In this document: positions 10,150-19,182 of the stretch, one piece after another
How the letters are laid out: every line of letters starts with the position of its first letter
How positions within the stretch are numbered: position 1 is the stretch's first letter
Assembly (NCBI GenBank): GCA_017512425.1
Contig: JAFWGI010000016.1
Coordinates: 496,001 to 560,000, forward strand
Direction: 5' to 3'
Length of the DNA stretch: 64,000 nt
Source of the DNA: Hyphomicrobium sp.
GTDB lineage: Bacteria > Pseudomonadota > Alphaproteobacteria > Rhizobiales > Hyphomicrobiaceae
The notes under the pieces: model-generated
Told to the model about the DNA's origin: nothing
Database searches by the model: none
The model's input: the letters and a program-made list of their open reading frames with translations, nothing else
Translations under genes and position numbers: made by a program

Positions 10150-10920
10150 TCAGCCCGGACCTGCAATGACGGCGGCCGCCGCGACCAGGAAGGCTGTTTC
10201 AAAGACCTGTTCGATAGCGCCTAGGATGTCGCCGGTATATCCGCCGATCAGTTTTTGCGCTTTGCGCGCGACGACCGCCGCCGCTAGCGCGGCGACGATC
10301 AATGAGACAGTTAACGTTGCGAAAGAGAGCAACAGAAATCCGGGAAGAATTCCAAGCGCGACCGCAATCGCCAGTTCGCGGCCGGTAATCTCCGTCGCGA
10401 GCGGTTTGGCTTTGGCGGCGTCGCGATCGCCAGCATAGTCCATAAGGCGCATCGCGATAACGCTCGCCAGTCGCGCCGCCGCATGCGCGGCAATGAATGC
10501 GAAGATCATTTGGATCGGTCCGATCTGCATCATCGCCGTGGCTTTGATCGCCAGCATTGTGACAAGCGCAATCGTGCCGTAGGTGCCGATGCGGCTATCC
10601 TTCATGATTTCGAGGCGCTGCTCGCGCGTCTGGCCGCCGCCGAGGCCGTCAGCGGTATCTGCCAGACCATCCTCGTGGAAAGCGCCGGTGACGGCAATCG
10701 CGGCTGCGAGCCCAAACAACATGGGCAGCGGCTGCGGCAAGAACGGCGTTGCGGCGACGATCACCGTTCCGCCGATAACGCCGACAAGCGCGCCAACGAG
10801 CGGAAAATACTTGGCCGAGCGATCGAGCCACGATGCGTCGAAATTTTCGAAAGGCTTGATCGCAATGCGCGTCAGGAATTGCACGGCAACGAGAAAATAT
10901 CTGAATTCCTGCATCAGCAT
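10150..10920 (-). CDS. cobS: Adenosylcobinamide-GDP ribazoletransferase (cobalamin synthase)
   Basis: A 256-residue polytopic membrane enzyme that joins alpha-ribazole to adenosylcobinamide-GDP, the last assembly step of adenosylcobalamin. The family signature AFHEDGLADTADGLGGG is present around residues 80-97, followed by RLEIMKDSRIGTYG. Hydrophobic helices fill most of the rest. Its ATG overlaps the cobT stop by 7 bp (a second ATG gives a 1-bp TGATG overlap), so cobT and cobS are probably coupled. No cobalamin riboswitch was recognised upstream of the operon. Confidence 0.95.
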   Translation of the reverse strand: MLMQEFRYFLVAVQFLTRIAIKPFENFDASWLDRSAKYFPLVGALVGVIGGTVIVAATPFLPQPLPMLFGLAAAIAVTGAFHEDGLADTADGLGGGQTREQRLEIMKDSRIGTYGTIALVTMLAIKATAMMQIGPIQMIFAFIAAHAAARLASVIAMRLMDYAGDRDAAKAKPLATEITGRELAIAVALGILPGFLLLSFATLTVSLIVAALAAAVVARKAQKLIGGYTGDILGAIEQVFETAFLVAAAAVIAGPG

Positions 10921-11963
10921 GGCGGGTGCTCGCCGGGCAGATCGGCCATGTCGCGCAGCAGGCCTTCGGCAGCCCGCACGATCGGGAGCGCGAGCGCAGC
11001 GCCGGTACCCTCACCAAGTCTCAGCCCAAGGTCGAGCAACGGCTGCACGTCGAGAAACTGCAGCAGCGCGCGATGTCCCGCCTCGGCGGAGCAGTGCGCG
11101 AATATGCAATGGTTCTTGATGTGCGGATCGATTGCGATTGCGGCCGCCGCAACCGCTGTCGCAATAAATCCATCGACGACTACGATGCAATCATCTTCGG
11201 CGGCGGCTTGGAATGCGCCGGCCATCATGGCCATCTCAAACCCTGCAAACTGCAACAGCGCATCGATCGCGCGGGCGCGAGCATCTACCGCAGCGATCGC
11301 GGCGCGTGCGGCGGCGGCGGCGAGAACGCGGCGCTTGTGGTCAAGTCCGCCTGGCGGCGCGCCAGCGCCGATGCCGACGAGCGTGTTCAGCGGAATGCCG
11401 CTGATCGCATGCGCGACGAGTGCCGCCGCGCTCGTGTTGCCAATGCCGACCTCGCCGAAGGCCAACAGCTTCGACCCTTTTCCCGTGATGCCATGGACGA
11501 CATCACGGCCCGCGGCAAAGGCCTGATCGCACTGCTGCGTCGTCATAGCCGGCATGACGCGCGCGTTCGCGGTGCCGTCTGCAATGCGGCACGCAATCAG
11601 ATTAGGATGCGCCTCCAGCGGGACACTCAACCCAGCGTCGACGAGCAGAACACCGGCATCAGCGGCGCGCGCGCACACGTTGATCCCCGCGCCGCCCGCC
11701 AGAATAAGCTTGGCAATTTCGGCCGTCACGCTCGAGGGATACGCAGAGATGCCCTCTGCCGTCAGTCCGTGATCGCCAGCAAATACGATTACCATGGCTG
11801 GGCCGAGGTCCGGCTTCAAACTGCCCGTCACGATTCCAATCTGGACAGCGAGCGTCTCTAACTGGCCTAGAGCGCCGACGGGCTTTGCTTTGCCGCGCAG
11901 GCTGGCTTCAATTCTGTCACGCAGTGCGGTGCGGCCAGCGCGCTGATCAAAAGCGAGTGTCAT
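10914..11963 (-). CDS. cobT: Nicotinate-nucleotide:dimethylbenzimidazole phosphoribosyltransferase
   Basis: A 349-residue soluble enzyme that makes alpha-ribazole phosphate from dimethylbenzimidazole, the lower-ligand precursor used with CobS. Recognised by FAGDHGLTAEGISAYPSSVT, LAFGEVGIGNTSAAAL, and the C-terminal GEGTGAALALP loop that holds the catalytic glutamate. Length is normal for the family. It overlaps the glcF stop by 4 bp and cobS by 7 bp, so it sits inside a five-gene minus-strand run with glycolate oxidase. The pairing of glc and cob genes is odd and may simply reflect compact organisation. Confidence 0.95.
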   Translation of the reverse strand: MTLAFDQRAGRTALRDRIEASLRGKAKPVGALGQLETLAVQIGIVTGSLKPDLGPAMVIVFAGDHGLTAEGISAYPSSVTAEIAKLILAGGAGINVCARAADAGVLLVDAGLSVPLEAHPNLIACRIADGTANARVMPAMTTQQCDQAFAAGRDVVHGITGKGSKLLAFGEVGIGNTSAAALVAHAISGIPLNTLVGIGAGAPPGGLDHKRRVLAAAAARAAIAAVDARARAIDALLQFAGFEMAMMAGAFQAAAEDDCIVVVDGFIATAVAAAAIAIDPHIKNHCIFAHCSAEAGHRALLQFLDVQPLLDLGLRLGEGTGAALALPIVRAAEGLLRDMADLPGEHPPC

Positions 11964-13324
11964 GCGCTGATGTAGTCGTCTGCGCTGCGCGGCGGCTGCG
12001 GTACGGCTGTCGAAAATTCAGCCAAACCTTCGAGGCCGCGCGGCACTGGCCCACCATGCGCCCAATCGAGCAGCTCGACCGTATGCACGACGGGATAATC
12101 GAGGCCAGATTGTAGCTGTTGAATGCAGCCGATATTGCCCGCAGCAACGATATCGGGCCGCAATTGGCGAATATGGCCCGTCTTACGATCGCGCAGATCC
12201 GTAGCGATCTTCGGCTGCAGAATATTGTAGACGCCGGCCGACCCACAGCAGAGATGGCTTTCCGGGATGTCGAGCACGCTGAAGCCCGCCTTCTTCAACA
12301 GAGTCTTCGGCTGCCAAGTGACGCGCTGCCCATGCTGTAACGAGCACGCTGCGTGATAGGCGACCTTCAGGCTCGTCCATCGCTTCGGCGCGCCGATATC
12401 ATGCGTGCTCAGGAACTCGGTGATGTCCTTCGTACGCATCGAAACCTGTTTCGCGCGTTCGGCATAATCGGGATCGTTGCGCAGAAAGTGTGCGTAATCC
12501 TTGACGGTCGTCCCGCACCCCGAGGCATTGATAATGATCGCATCGACGTTGCCGCGCGCTATCTCCTTGGACCAGGCATCGATATTGCGCTTGGCCGAGG
12601 CGATCGCCTCTGCCTCCATGCCGATATGCTGGGTAAGCGCACCGCAGCACCCGGCACCCGCCGCGACGATGACATCGACGCCGCCGCGCGCCAAAATTCG
12701 GATGGTTGCGTCATTGATTTCCGGGCGCAGCACCTGCTGCGCGCATCCCGCAAGCATCACGACGCGCGCCGTCCGGACGGTTTTCGTTGCAGCCGTCCCA
12801 GCGCCCGAGAACCGGCCACGCTTGCCGGCGTCGTGCGGCGCCAGTTCGGCCATCGCGGCAAGCTCATTCATGCCGACACGCTTGAAGAATGGCGCGAGGC
12901 GTCGCCCCAACGGCGCGGCTTTCATCGCAAGTCGGAAGCGCGCCGGATACGGCACAATGGCCGCCAGCATGCGCCGCACGGCGCGCGACTTAAAACTGCG
13001 CTGACCAGTCTCTTCGATATGATTGCGCGCGATCTCGACGAGATGCATGTAGTCAACGCCGGATGGGCACGTCGTCATGCATGAAAAGCACGATAGGCAG
13101 CGATCGATATGCGTCGATATTTCCGGCTTGGAGTCGATACCCTTCTCCAGCATGTCCTTGATGGCGTAGATGCGTCCGCGCGGACTGTCGCGCTCATCTC
13201 CGAGCAGCACATAGGTTGGGCATGTCGCCGTGCACAGCCCGCAGTGCACGCAGCGGCGCAAAATGCGCTCCGCTTCCGCGGTTGCCGGGTTCTGCAGTTG
13301 CTCGGGCGTGAAATTGGTCTGCAT
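11960..13324 (-). CDS. glcF: Glycolate oxidase iron-sulfur subunit
   Basis: A 454-residue electron-transfer subunit of membrane-associated glycolate dehydrogenase (GlcDEF). Two 4Fe-4S cluster motifs lie near the N-terminus (CVHCGLCTATCPTY and CLSCFSCMTTCPSG), followed by two CCG-type domains (AGCAQQVL with AGCCGAL, and HAACSLQHGQ with LCCGSAG). All ligand cysteines appear intact. It lies 44 bp downstream of glcE, with a 4-bp overlap into cobT. Electrons from glycolate oxidation probably go to quinone. Confidence 0.95.
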   Translation of the reverse strand: MQTNFTPEQLQNPATAEAERILRRCVHCGLCTATCPTYVLLGDERDSPRGRIYAIKDMLEKGIDSKPEISTHIDRCLSCFSCMTTCPSGVDYMHLVEIARNHIEETGQRSFKSRAVRRMLAAIVPYPARFRLAMKAAPLGRRLAPFFKRVGMNELAAMAELAPHDAGKRGRFSGAGTAATKTVRTARVVMLAGCAQQVLRPEINDATIRILARGGVDVIVAAGAGCCGALTQHIGMEAEAIASAKRNIDAWSKEIARGNVDAIIINASGCGTTVKDYAHFLRNDPDYAERAKQVSMRTKDITEFLSTHDIGAPKRWTSLKVAYHAACSLQHGQRVTWQPKTLLKKAGFSVLDIPESHLCCGSAGVYNILQPKIATDLRDRKTGHIRQLRPDIVAAGNIGCIQQLQSGLDYPVVHTVELLDWAHGGPVPRGLEGLAEFSTAVPQPPRSADDYISA

Positions 13325-13368
13325 GGTGCTTGATTTCAGGAAGCAAGTCTAACGTCGGCAACATAATC

Positions 13369-14592
13369 TCAAATATTGGCGTATTGCCGCCCTGGGTTGA
13401 GAATTCCCAATGGATCGAAAGCGGCCTTGATGCCGCGCGTCAAGCGCTCGACTTCGGGCTTCATCGGTTCGAAGACATCGACATTGGCGCGCACATCGGC
13501 CGTCGCCCGGATCAGCGTTGCATGGCCGCCCCGCACCGCGACGGCGCGCCGGACGTCGGCCGCACCGGCATCGGCCGCCGCCGGCACTTCGAGCCAAACG
13601 AGGCCGCCTGACCAGTCATAGAACGCTTCAGACGGCATGAACTTCTTGATCGCGGCGACGATCTCGGGCGCTTTAGTAGGTATCGTTGAGATGCGCCACA
13701 GGCTTGTGCTGTTGGAAAACGGCATAACCGACAACTGCCGCAACTCGCTCCAAATAGACCACGTATCGTCGACACCGAATTCGAGCGGCGTGCCGAACAC
13801 TTTTAGCGCTTCCGTCAGCTTGTCCTTGCGATAGGCAATGGACGCGGAAAAGTTCTCGAGCCGGAGCAGCGTTAGAGACTGATCGAGCGCCTTCAACTTC
13901 GCGTGGTGCATGCGCACCGCCGCGCCTTTAGGGAGATGCACGGCTCCAGAAACTTCATATGGCGTGCCCATCGCCGTCGTCAAAGCTTCGATTGCAAGAT
14001 CGTCCGGCAAATTCCGGTAGACAAGCGTCAGCATCGATTCAGGCAGCGGCACGACCTTGAAGGTCACTTCCGTCAGGACCGCGAGCGTGCCCCAGCTTCC
14101 CGTCATGCCACGCGCCACATCGAGGCCAGTGACATTTTTCATGACACGTCCGCCCGACTTGAAGAGTTCCGCGCGGCCATTCACGCCTTGGATGCCGAGC
14201 AGATGATCGCGCGCGCTACCCGTTGCCACGCGGCGGCTGCCTGAAAAATTCGTCGCGAAAACGCCGCCAATCGACAACCCGCCTGCGGGCGCGCCGGTCG
14301 TCGGTCCGATATCGATCGGTTCGAACGGCAGCATCTGGCCACGCGACGCCAGTTCCGCCTCGATTTCAAAAAGCGGCGTTCCTGCGCGAACCGACATCAC
14401 GAGTTCTGTCGGCTCGTACAGGGTGACGCCGCGCATCGAAGCCGTCGAAACGACCACGCCCGCGTTACACGGGCGACCAGCATTGCGCAGCGCGCCGTGA
14501 CCGACGATTTCCACCGGCACTTTCTGCGCGGCAAACTTTCCCAATACGGTCTGCAACTCCCACGCAGCCGCGGGACGCACAAGATCAGTCAC
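13369..14592 (-). CDS. glcE: Glycolate oxidase FAD-binding subunit
   Basis: A 407-residue FAD-linked subunit of glycolate dehydrogenase, a shortened relative of GlcD. The PCMH-type FAD fold is recognisable from VEIVGHGALRNAGRP, the long substrate-side loop FEPIDIGPTTGAPAGGLSIG and the GRAELFKSGGRVMKNVTGLD stretch. It follows glcD after 29 bp and precedes glcF by 44 bp on the same strand. Function as part of the GlcDEF complex follows from family and context. Confidence 0.92.
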   Translation of the reverse strand: MTDLVRPAAAWELQTVLGKFAAQKVPVEIVGHGALRNAGRPCNAGVVVSTASMRGVTLYEPTELVMSVRAGTPLFEIEAELASRGQMLPFEPIDIGPTTGAPAGGLSIGGVFATNFSGSRRVATGSARDHLLGIQGVNGRAELFKSGGRVMKNVTGLDVARGMTGSWGTLAVLTEVTFKVVPLPESMLTLVYRNLPDDLAIEALTTAMGTPYEVSGAVHLPKGAAVRMHHAKLKALDQSLTLLRLENFSASIAYRKDKLTEALKVFGTPLEFGVDDTWSIWSELRQLSVMPFSNSTSLWRISTIPTKAPEIVAAIKKFMPSEAFYDWSGGLVWLEVPAAADAGAADVRRAVAVRGGHATLIRATADVRANVDVFEPMKPEVERLTRGIKAAFDPLGILNPGRQYANI

Positions 14593-14621
14593 GAAGGACT
14601 CCGGTCAATCATTGTCGTCGG

Positions 14622-16091
14622 CTAGGCCGCACGCGGCGGCGCGTCGGCCTGCTCGATATATGCGGCGCTTGCGTCGAGCGGGAAAACTTTTGCGGGGTTC
14701 AAGAGCCAGCGCGGATCGAAGACGCTTTTGATCCGCATCTGAACCGCGAGATCGACGGGCGAAAACTGCACCGACATCAGATCGCGCTTTTCGATGCCAA
14801 CACCATGTTCGCCAGTCAGACAGCCACCAACCTCGACACAGAGTTTCAATATGTCCGCGCCGGCGGCTTCGGCTTTTTCGGCTTCGTCCGCCGCATTGGC
14901 ATTATACAAAATAAGCGGATGTAGGTTGCCGTCACCCGCATGGAAGATGTTGGCAACCTTCAGGCCGTAGCCTGAGCAAATCTCGCCGATGCGCGCCAGC
15001 ACCATCGGCAATTGCTTCAACGGGATCGTTCCGTCCATGCAGTAATAATCGGAAATGCGGCCGACGGCGCCGAACGCCGCTTTGCGCCCGGCCCAAATCC
15101 GCGCGCTTTGGTCGGAGTCGCTGCTGATGACAACCGTTTTTGGATCATAAGCACTCGCGATTGCGGCAATGCGGTTCAGCAACACGCCGATTTCATCATC
15201 GGAGCCTTCGACCTCGACGATCAAGAGCGCTTCGACATCGAGCGGATATCCGGCGGCGGCATACGCTTCGCAAACCTCGATTGCGGGCTTGTCCATGTAT
15301 TCGATTGCGACCGGCACGATGCCTTGCGCGATGATGCCGGACACGCAAGCGCCGGCAGCTTCCGGCGTGGCAAACCCGATCAGCATCGGACGCGCGCCTT
15401 CGGCAGACTTCAGGATGCGTACGGTTGCTTCCGTGATGACGCCAAGTTGGCCTTCAGATCCAACAACGTAGCTCAGCAGATCGAAACCCGATGTATCGAG
15501 ATATGCGCCGCCGATATCGACAATCGTCCCGTCGATCAGCACCATACGGACGCCGAGGACATTTTGCGTCGTCACGCCGTATTTCAGGCAATGCGCGCCG
15601 CCCGAGTTCATCGCGAGATTACCGGCGAGCGTGCACGCGAGCTGCGAGGATGGATCGGGCGCATAAAAGAAACCTTGCGCCGCCGCCCGTGCCGAAATCG
15701 CAAGATTTGTAATCCCGGATTCAACGCGGGCGTAGCGATTGGCAAAATCGATGTCGAGTACGCGGTTCATTTTTGAGACGCACAGCACGATTGCGTCTTC
15801 GGCTGGCAACGCACCACCGCACAACGACGTGCCGGCCCCGCGTGGGATCACTTTCAGGCTGTTGTCATAGCAGTAGCGAAGCACTTTCGAGACGTCTTCG
15901 GTACTGCGCGGCAAAACGACGAACAACGGCAGACGGCGATACGCCGTCAGCGCGTCGGTTTCGAAGGCGCGGCGGCCGTCTTCGTCCGCAATTAAGGCGT
16001 CTCGGCCGATCAGCCGCGCAATATCTTCGATGATCGAGGCGCGACGGCCAATGGTGGCCGCGTCAGGATCAGGCAACCTCAATGTTGTCAT
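14622..16091 (-). CDS. glcD: Glycolate oxidase subunit GlcD, FAD-linked
   Basis: The catalytic flavoprotein of glycolate dehydrogenase (glycolate to glyoxylate), 489 residues. The start at 16091 is chosen because AGGAGGT lies just 3 nt upstream; an in-frame ATG at 16145 would add 18 residues with no such site. FAD-binding: VIPRGAGTSLCGGALP and the PDPSSQLACTLAGNLAMNSG stretch; C-terminal FAD-oxidase domain with ANIFHAGDGNLHPLILYN and GGCLTGEHGVGIEKRD, which carry the conserved His residues. First gene of glcDEF-cobTS and divergent from a LysR gene, whose product is the obvious candidate regulator. Confidence 0.93.
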   Translation of the reverse strand: MTTLRLPDPDAATIGRRASIIEDIARLIGRDALIADEDGRRAFETDALTAYRRLPLFVVLPRSTEDVSKVLRYCYDNSLKVIPRGAGTSLCGGALPAEDAIVLCVSKMNRVLDIDFANRYARVESGITNLAISARAAAQGFFYAPDPSSQLACTLAGNLAMNSGGAHCLKYGVTTQNVLGVRMVLIDGTIVDIGGAYLDTSGFDLLSYVVGSEGQLGVITEATVRILKSAEGARPMLIGFATPEAAGACVSGIIAQGIVPVAIEYMDKPAIEVCEAYAAAGYPLDVEALLIVEVEGSDDEIGVLLNRIAAIASAYDPKTVVISSDSDQSARIWAGRKAAFGAVGRISDYYCMDGTIPLKQLPMVLARIGEICSGYGLKVANIFHAGDGNLHPLILYNANAADEAEKAEAAGADILKLCVEVGGCLTGEHGVGIEKRDLMSVQFSPVDLAVQMRIKSVFDPRWLLNPAKVFPLDASAAYIEQADAPPRAA

Positions 16092-16210
16092 TGGACCTCC
16101 TCTCCAGAACACGGTTCGAAAATACTGCAGGCCGCCGCTGCGCAATCCCGGCGCAAACCTGCATTTTGAACGGAAACATGAGCTGCGCGCGAAACAGTCG
16201 CCATCCGGTG

Positions 16211-16251
16211 CTGACCCAGTTCAATCGATTTGCTATAACAGTTGTTCTTAG
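16211..16251 (+). promoter_or_regulatory. Sigma-70-like promoter of the LysR gene with dyad over start region
   Basis: CTGACC at 16211-16216, a 17-bp spacer and TATAAC at 16234-16239 form a good promoter reading into the LysR gene (start 16309). An imperfect dyad (ATAAC-N4-GTTCT, 16235-16248) overlaps the -10, as expected for autoregulation by a LysR protein that also controls the divergent glcD. No perfect T-N11-A core was found. Confidence 0.5.
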
Positions 16252-16308
16252 AGCGCAGTTAAAGCGAAGCACTTTCGTCTGGCACAACAAGATCAATGGG
16301 ATTGGGCG

Positions 16309-17331
16309 ATGAGTACCCCCAGACACGCGACGCCAAGAGACCCCAACGTGACTGCGATCAGCGATCTAGACATCTTTGCACGCGTTGCCCGCACCGGCAA
16401 CATGTCCATGGCCGGCCGCGAAATGGGGCTATCGCCCGCCGTCGTGTCGAAGCGCATCAGTCTGCTTGAAGACCGGCTCGGCGCGCGGCTCTTCCAGCGC
16501 ACCACGCGGCAACTGACGCTGACCGAGACCGGTGAAGGCTATTTCAAGCGCGTCGTCGATATTCTGAGCCTTGTCGAGGAGGCCGAGGATTATGTCAGCC
16601 GCCGCAATACCAAGCCGCGCGGCGTTCTGAAAATTTCGGCGCCGACATCTTTCAGCAGGTTGCATGTCAATCCACACCTGCCAGCGTTCTTCACGCGCTA
16701 TCCCGACATCGAAATCGACATGCACCTGACCGATAACTTCGTCGATATCATTCGCGAAGGCTTCGATCTTGCCATTCGTATCGGGGAGCTCGAAGATTCA
16801 TCCCTCGTTGCCAAAAAGCTTGCCAACGAGCATCGCGTAATTTGTGCCGCACCACGCTACATTGCGTCGGCAGGCATGCCGAAGACACTGGGCGATCTCG
16901 CGGCCCACAACTGCTTGCTCGCCGGCGCGCAAGATATGTGGCGGTTGGACGGCCCAGACGGGCCATGCGACGTCCGCGTTCGTGGCAACATGCGGTCGAA
17001 TTCCGCCGACTTCATCCGTTCCGCACTAACGCAGGGCCTTGGTCTCGCGCTACGCGCAACCTGGGATATCGGCCCGGAACTCGAACGCGGAGAGTTGCAG
17101 ATCATCATGCCGGACTATCGCGGCGCTTCGAAGAACGCGATCTATGCCGTGTACCCATGCCGCGAATTCATGCCGGCCAAGGTCAATGCGTTCATCGAAT
17201 TTTTCGGCGAAGTGCTCGAGAAGAACCCCGCATGGACGAAATCCGGCGCCGGATCTGCCCCGGCCAACCAGCCACCCGCGGCCCACAACGAAACGCTGTC
17301 ACAGAAACGCGCCGCAGGAAAATCGAGATAG
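16309..17331 (+). CDS. LysR-family transcriptional regulator
   Basis: A 340-residue regulator. N-terminal winged helix-turn-helix (about 17-75: LDIFARVARTGNMSMAGREM, then SPAVVSKRISLLEDRLGARL), then a periplasmic-binding-type effector domain starting near residue 105 with GVLKISAPTSFSRLHVNPHL and FDLAIRIGELEDSSLVAKKL, features of the CrgA/DsdC-like LysR branch. A C-terminal tail (from about 305) is Pro/Ala-rich and probably disordered. It is divergent from glcD with a 217-bp shared control region, so glycolate or a related 2-hydroxyacid is a plausible effector; this is inference. Confidence 0.9.
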   Translation: MSTPRHATPRDPNVTAISDLDIFARVARTGNMSMAGREMGLSPAVVSKRISLLEDRLGARLFQRTTRQLTLTETGEGYFKRVVDILSLVEEAEDYVSRRNTKPRGVLKISAPTSFSRLHVNPHLPAFFTRYPDIEIDMHLTDNFVDIIREGFDLAIRIGELEDSSLVAKKLANEHRVICAAPRYIASAGMPKTLGDLAAHNCLLAGAQDMWRLDGPDGPCDVRVRGNMRSNSADFIRSALTQGLGLALRATWDIGPELERGELQIIMPDYRGASKNAIYAVYPCREFMPAKVNAFIEFFGEVLEKNPAWTKSGAGSAPANQPPAAHNETLSQKRAAGKSR

Positions 17332-17338
17332 GCAGCTC

Positions 17339-17539
17339 CTAGCGCCGGCTGCAGCGCTCCATACACGCCTGTAGCTGCGCATCGCACTGCGGGGACTGGT
17401 AAGATTTTCCGGCAATCCGGCACTGATTATGCGCCGCCCGGCATTGGGCCGCACACGCCTCAGGCTTGGCCAATTCGACCGCCGGTACGCCAACGGCGAC
17501 AGCCCCAAAAATCGCAGCACTCGCGAGAATAAATTTCAT
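17339..17539 (-). CDS. Small exported six-cysteine protein
   Basis: A 66-residue protein. A signal peptide is evident (MKFILASAAIFGAVAVGVPA). The mature part holds six cysteines arranged CxxxC ... C ... C ... C ... CxxxC-like (CAAQC, NQC, PQC, QAC, ERC), which could form periplasmic disulfides or bind a metal. Start at 17539 is supported by GGAGG 11 nt upstream; the frame also runs open upstream to 17626 but that would bury the signal peptide. I do not recognise the family. It is convergent with the LysR gene (7 bp apart). Confidence 0.6.
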   Translation of the reverse strand: MKFILASAAIFGAVAVGVPAVELAKPEACAAQCRAAHNQCRIAGKSYQSPQCDAQLQACMERCSRR

Positions 17540-17674
17540 TGAAAACGAGGCCTCCGCGCGGCACCCGCCGGCCCGCTTGCGACGACATCGCGGCCAAGCT
17601 TCGGCGCGGACGTCAGCGTGGCTCATGTCCTAGGGCAGCGCGCCTGAACAGAACCTGAACCGCGTCAGGCCAGT

Positions 17675-19057
17675 CTAGAACGCAAATTCCTCGAAGATAT
17701 GGTCGATGTTACCGCGCCAACCGCCGTTGAACCGGTCGAGCAGCAGGTCAGACACGGTGCGGCCGGTGCCTGCAATAACATCAAGCGGCGCCAAATACAG
17801 GGTCTCATCCTGGTTCTTGGCATTAATGCGGGCACGGTTTTTAAGACCAAGACGCGAGATGCGCAGAACCTGCCGCGCGATTTCGCTAACACGTGTGTTC
17901 CGGAATGGCGTGTTGAGCGCCGACTTCGGAACGTCGTTACGCAACGCCTCGCGCTCGGGCGGCGTCCAGTCTTTGACAAGCTGCCAGGCTTGATCGAGCG
18001 CGGCGTCATCATAAAGCAAGCCCGTCCAAAACGCCGGCAGCGCAGTGATTGAATTCCAGCGACCACCATCGGCGCCGCGCATTTCGAGGAAGCGCTTCAT
18101 GCGCACTTCGGGGAACAAGGTCGTCAGGTGATCCGACCAATCGTCCACGGTTGGGAATTGGCCCTCAAGGCCCTTGAGCTTGCCAGCCAGGAAATCGCGG
18201 AATGAGGCACCTGCAACGTCGATGTATTTGCCGCTGCGATAGACGAAGTACATCGGCACATCGAGCGCGTAATCGACGTAGCGCTCGTAGCCCATACCCG
18301 CCTCGAAGGCGAACGGCAGCATGCCCGTGCGGCGCTTATCGGTGTCACGCCAGACCTCCGAGCGCATCGACTGGAAGCCGTTGGGCTTGCCTTCGGTGAA
18401 CGGCGACGACGCGAAGAGTGCAGTTGCGATCGGTTGCAAGGCAAGCGAAACACGCAGCTTCTTGACCATGTCGGCTTCGCTGGCGAAATCGAGGTTCACC
18501 TGCACCGTCGCAGTACGGTACATCATATCGAGACCGCGGCTGCCGACCATCGGCATGTAGCGCGTCATAACCTGATACCGTTGCTTCGGCATGTGCGGCA
18601 CTTCATCGAGCCGCCACTTCGGCGAGAATCCGACGCCGAGAAATCCGATCTGGAGATCTTCGCCGACGTCGAGCACTTCCATCAGATGCGCTTGTGTCTC
18701 GTCGGCGGTCTCGTGAAGGGTTTCGAGCGGAGCGCCGGACAATTCGAACTGCCCGCCAGGCTCCAGGCTGATCGTGCCGCCCTTCTCGCCGTCGGGACGC
18801 TTCAAGGCGATGACATTGCTGCCCTCGGAAATCGCGACCCAGCCATAGCGGCGGATCAATTCTTTCATCAAGGCTTGAATGCCGGATCCGCCGGCGTACG
18901 GAACCGGCGCCAGGGACCCGGTTTGGAACACGAACTTCTCGTGCTCCGTGCCGATGCGCCATTGCGCTTTCGACTTTTCACCAGCCGCGATCCATCGCAC
19001 GAGATCGTCGCGGCTCTCGATCGTTGGGCTCAGCGCGCCTTCTTCTCTCGTGGACAT
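17675..19057 (-). CDS. gshA: Glutamate-cysteine ligase, plant/alphaproteobacterial type
   Basis: First enzyme of glutathione synthesis, 460 residues. It belongs to the GCS2/plant-like branch: WRIGTEHEKFVF near the N-terminus, GGTISLEPGGQFELSGAPLE, and the TATVQVNLDF and FEMRGADGG-like stretches (here FLEMRGADGGRWNSITALP). Full length. Not a homologue of the E. coli-type enzyme. It lies between a small Cys-rich protein and rsmE, all on the minus strand; the 125-bp gap from rsmE leaves room for its own promoter. Confidence 0.95.
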   Translation of the reverse strand: MSTREEGALSPTIESRDDLVRWIAAGEKSKAQWRIGTEHEKFVFQTGSLAPVPYAGGSGIQALMKELIRRYGWVAISEGSNVIALKRPDGEKGGTISLEPGGQFELSGAPLETLHETADETQAHLMEVLDVGEDLQIGFLGVGFSPKWRLDEVPHMPKQRYQVMTRYMPMVGSRGLDMMYRTATVQVNLDFASEADMVKKLRVSLALQPIATALFASSPFTEGKPNGFQSMRSEVWRDTDKRRTGMLPFAFEAGMGYERYVDYALDVPMYFVYRSGKYIDVAGASFRDFLAGKLKGLEGQFPTVDDWSDHLTTLFPEVRMKRFLEMRGADGGRWNSITALPAFWTGLLYDDAALDQAWQLVKDWTPPEREALRNDVPKSALNTPFRNTRVSEIARQVLRISRLGLKNRARINAKNQDETLYLAPLDVIAGTGRTVSDLLLDRFNGGWRGNIDHIFEEFAF

Positions 19058-19182
19058 GCGCGCTTCGGCCCCGGCTACTTCTCAATTCGTTTTCGGCTGC
19101 TGCTGCTCAGCTCCCGGCTGCGTTGCCGAGCCTGAGCTATATGGCTGGCGGCGCCGATGACGGCAAGTGGGCGTTCAAGCGG

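Noticed and set aside
10150..16091. Cobalamin riboswitch controlling cobT/cobS
   Set aside because: I looked upstream of glcD and between glcF and cobT; the genes overlap and no B12-box-like sequence was seen.
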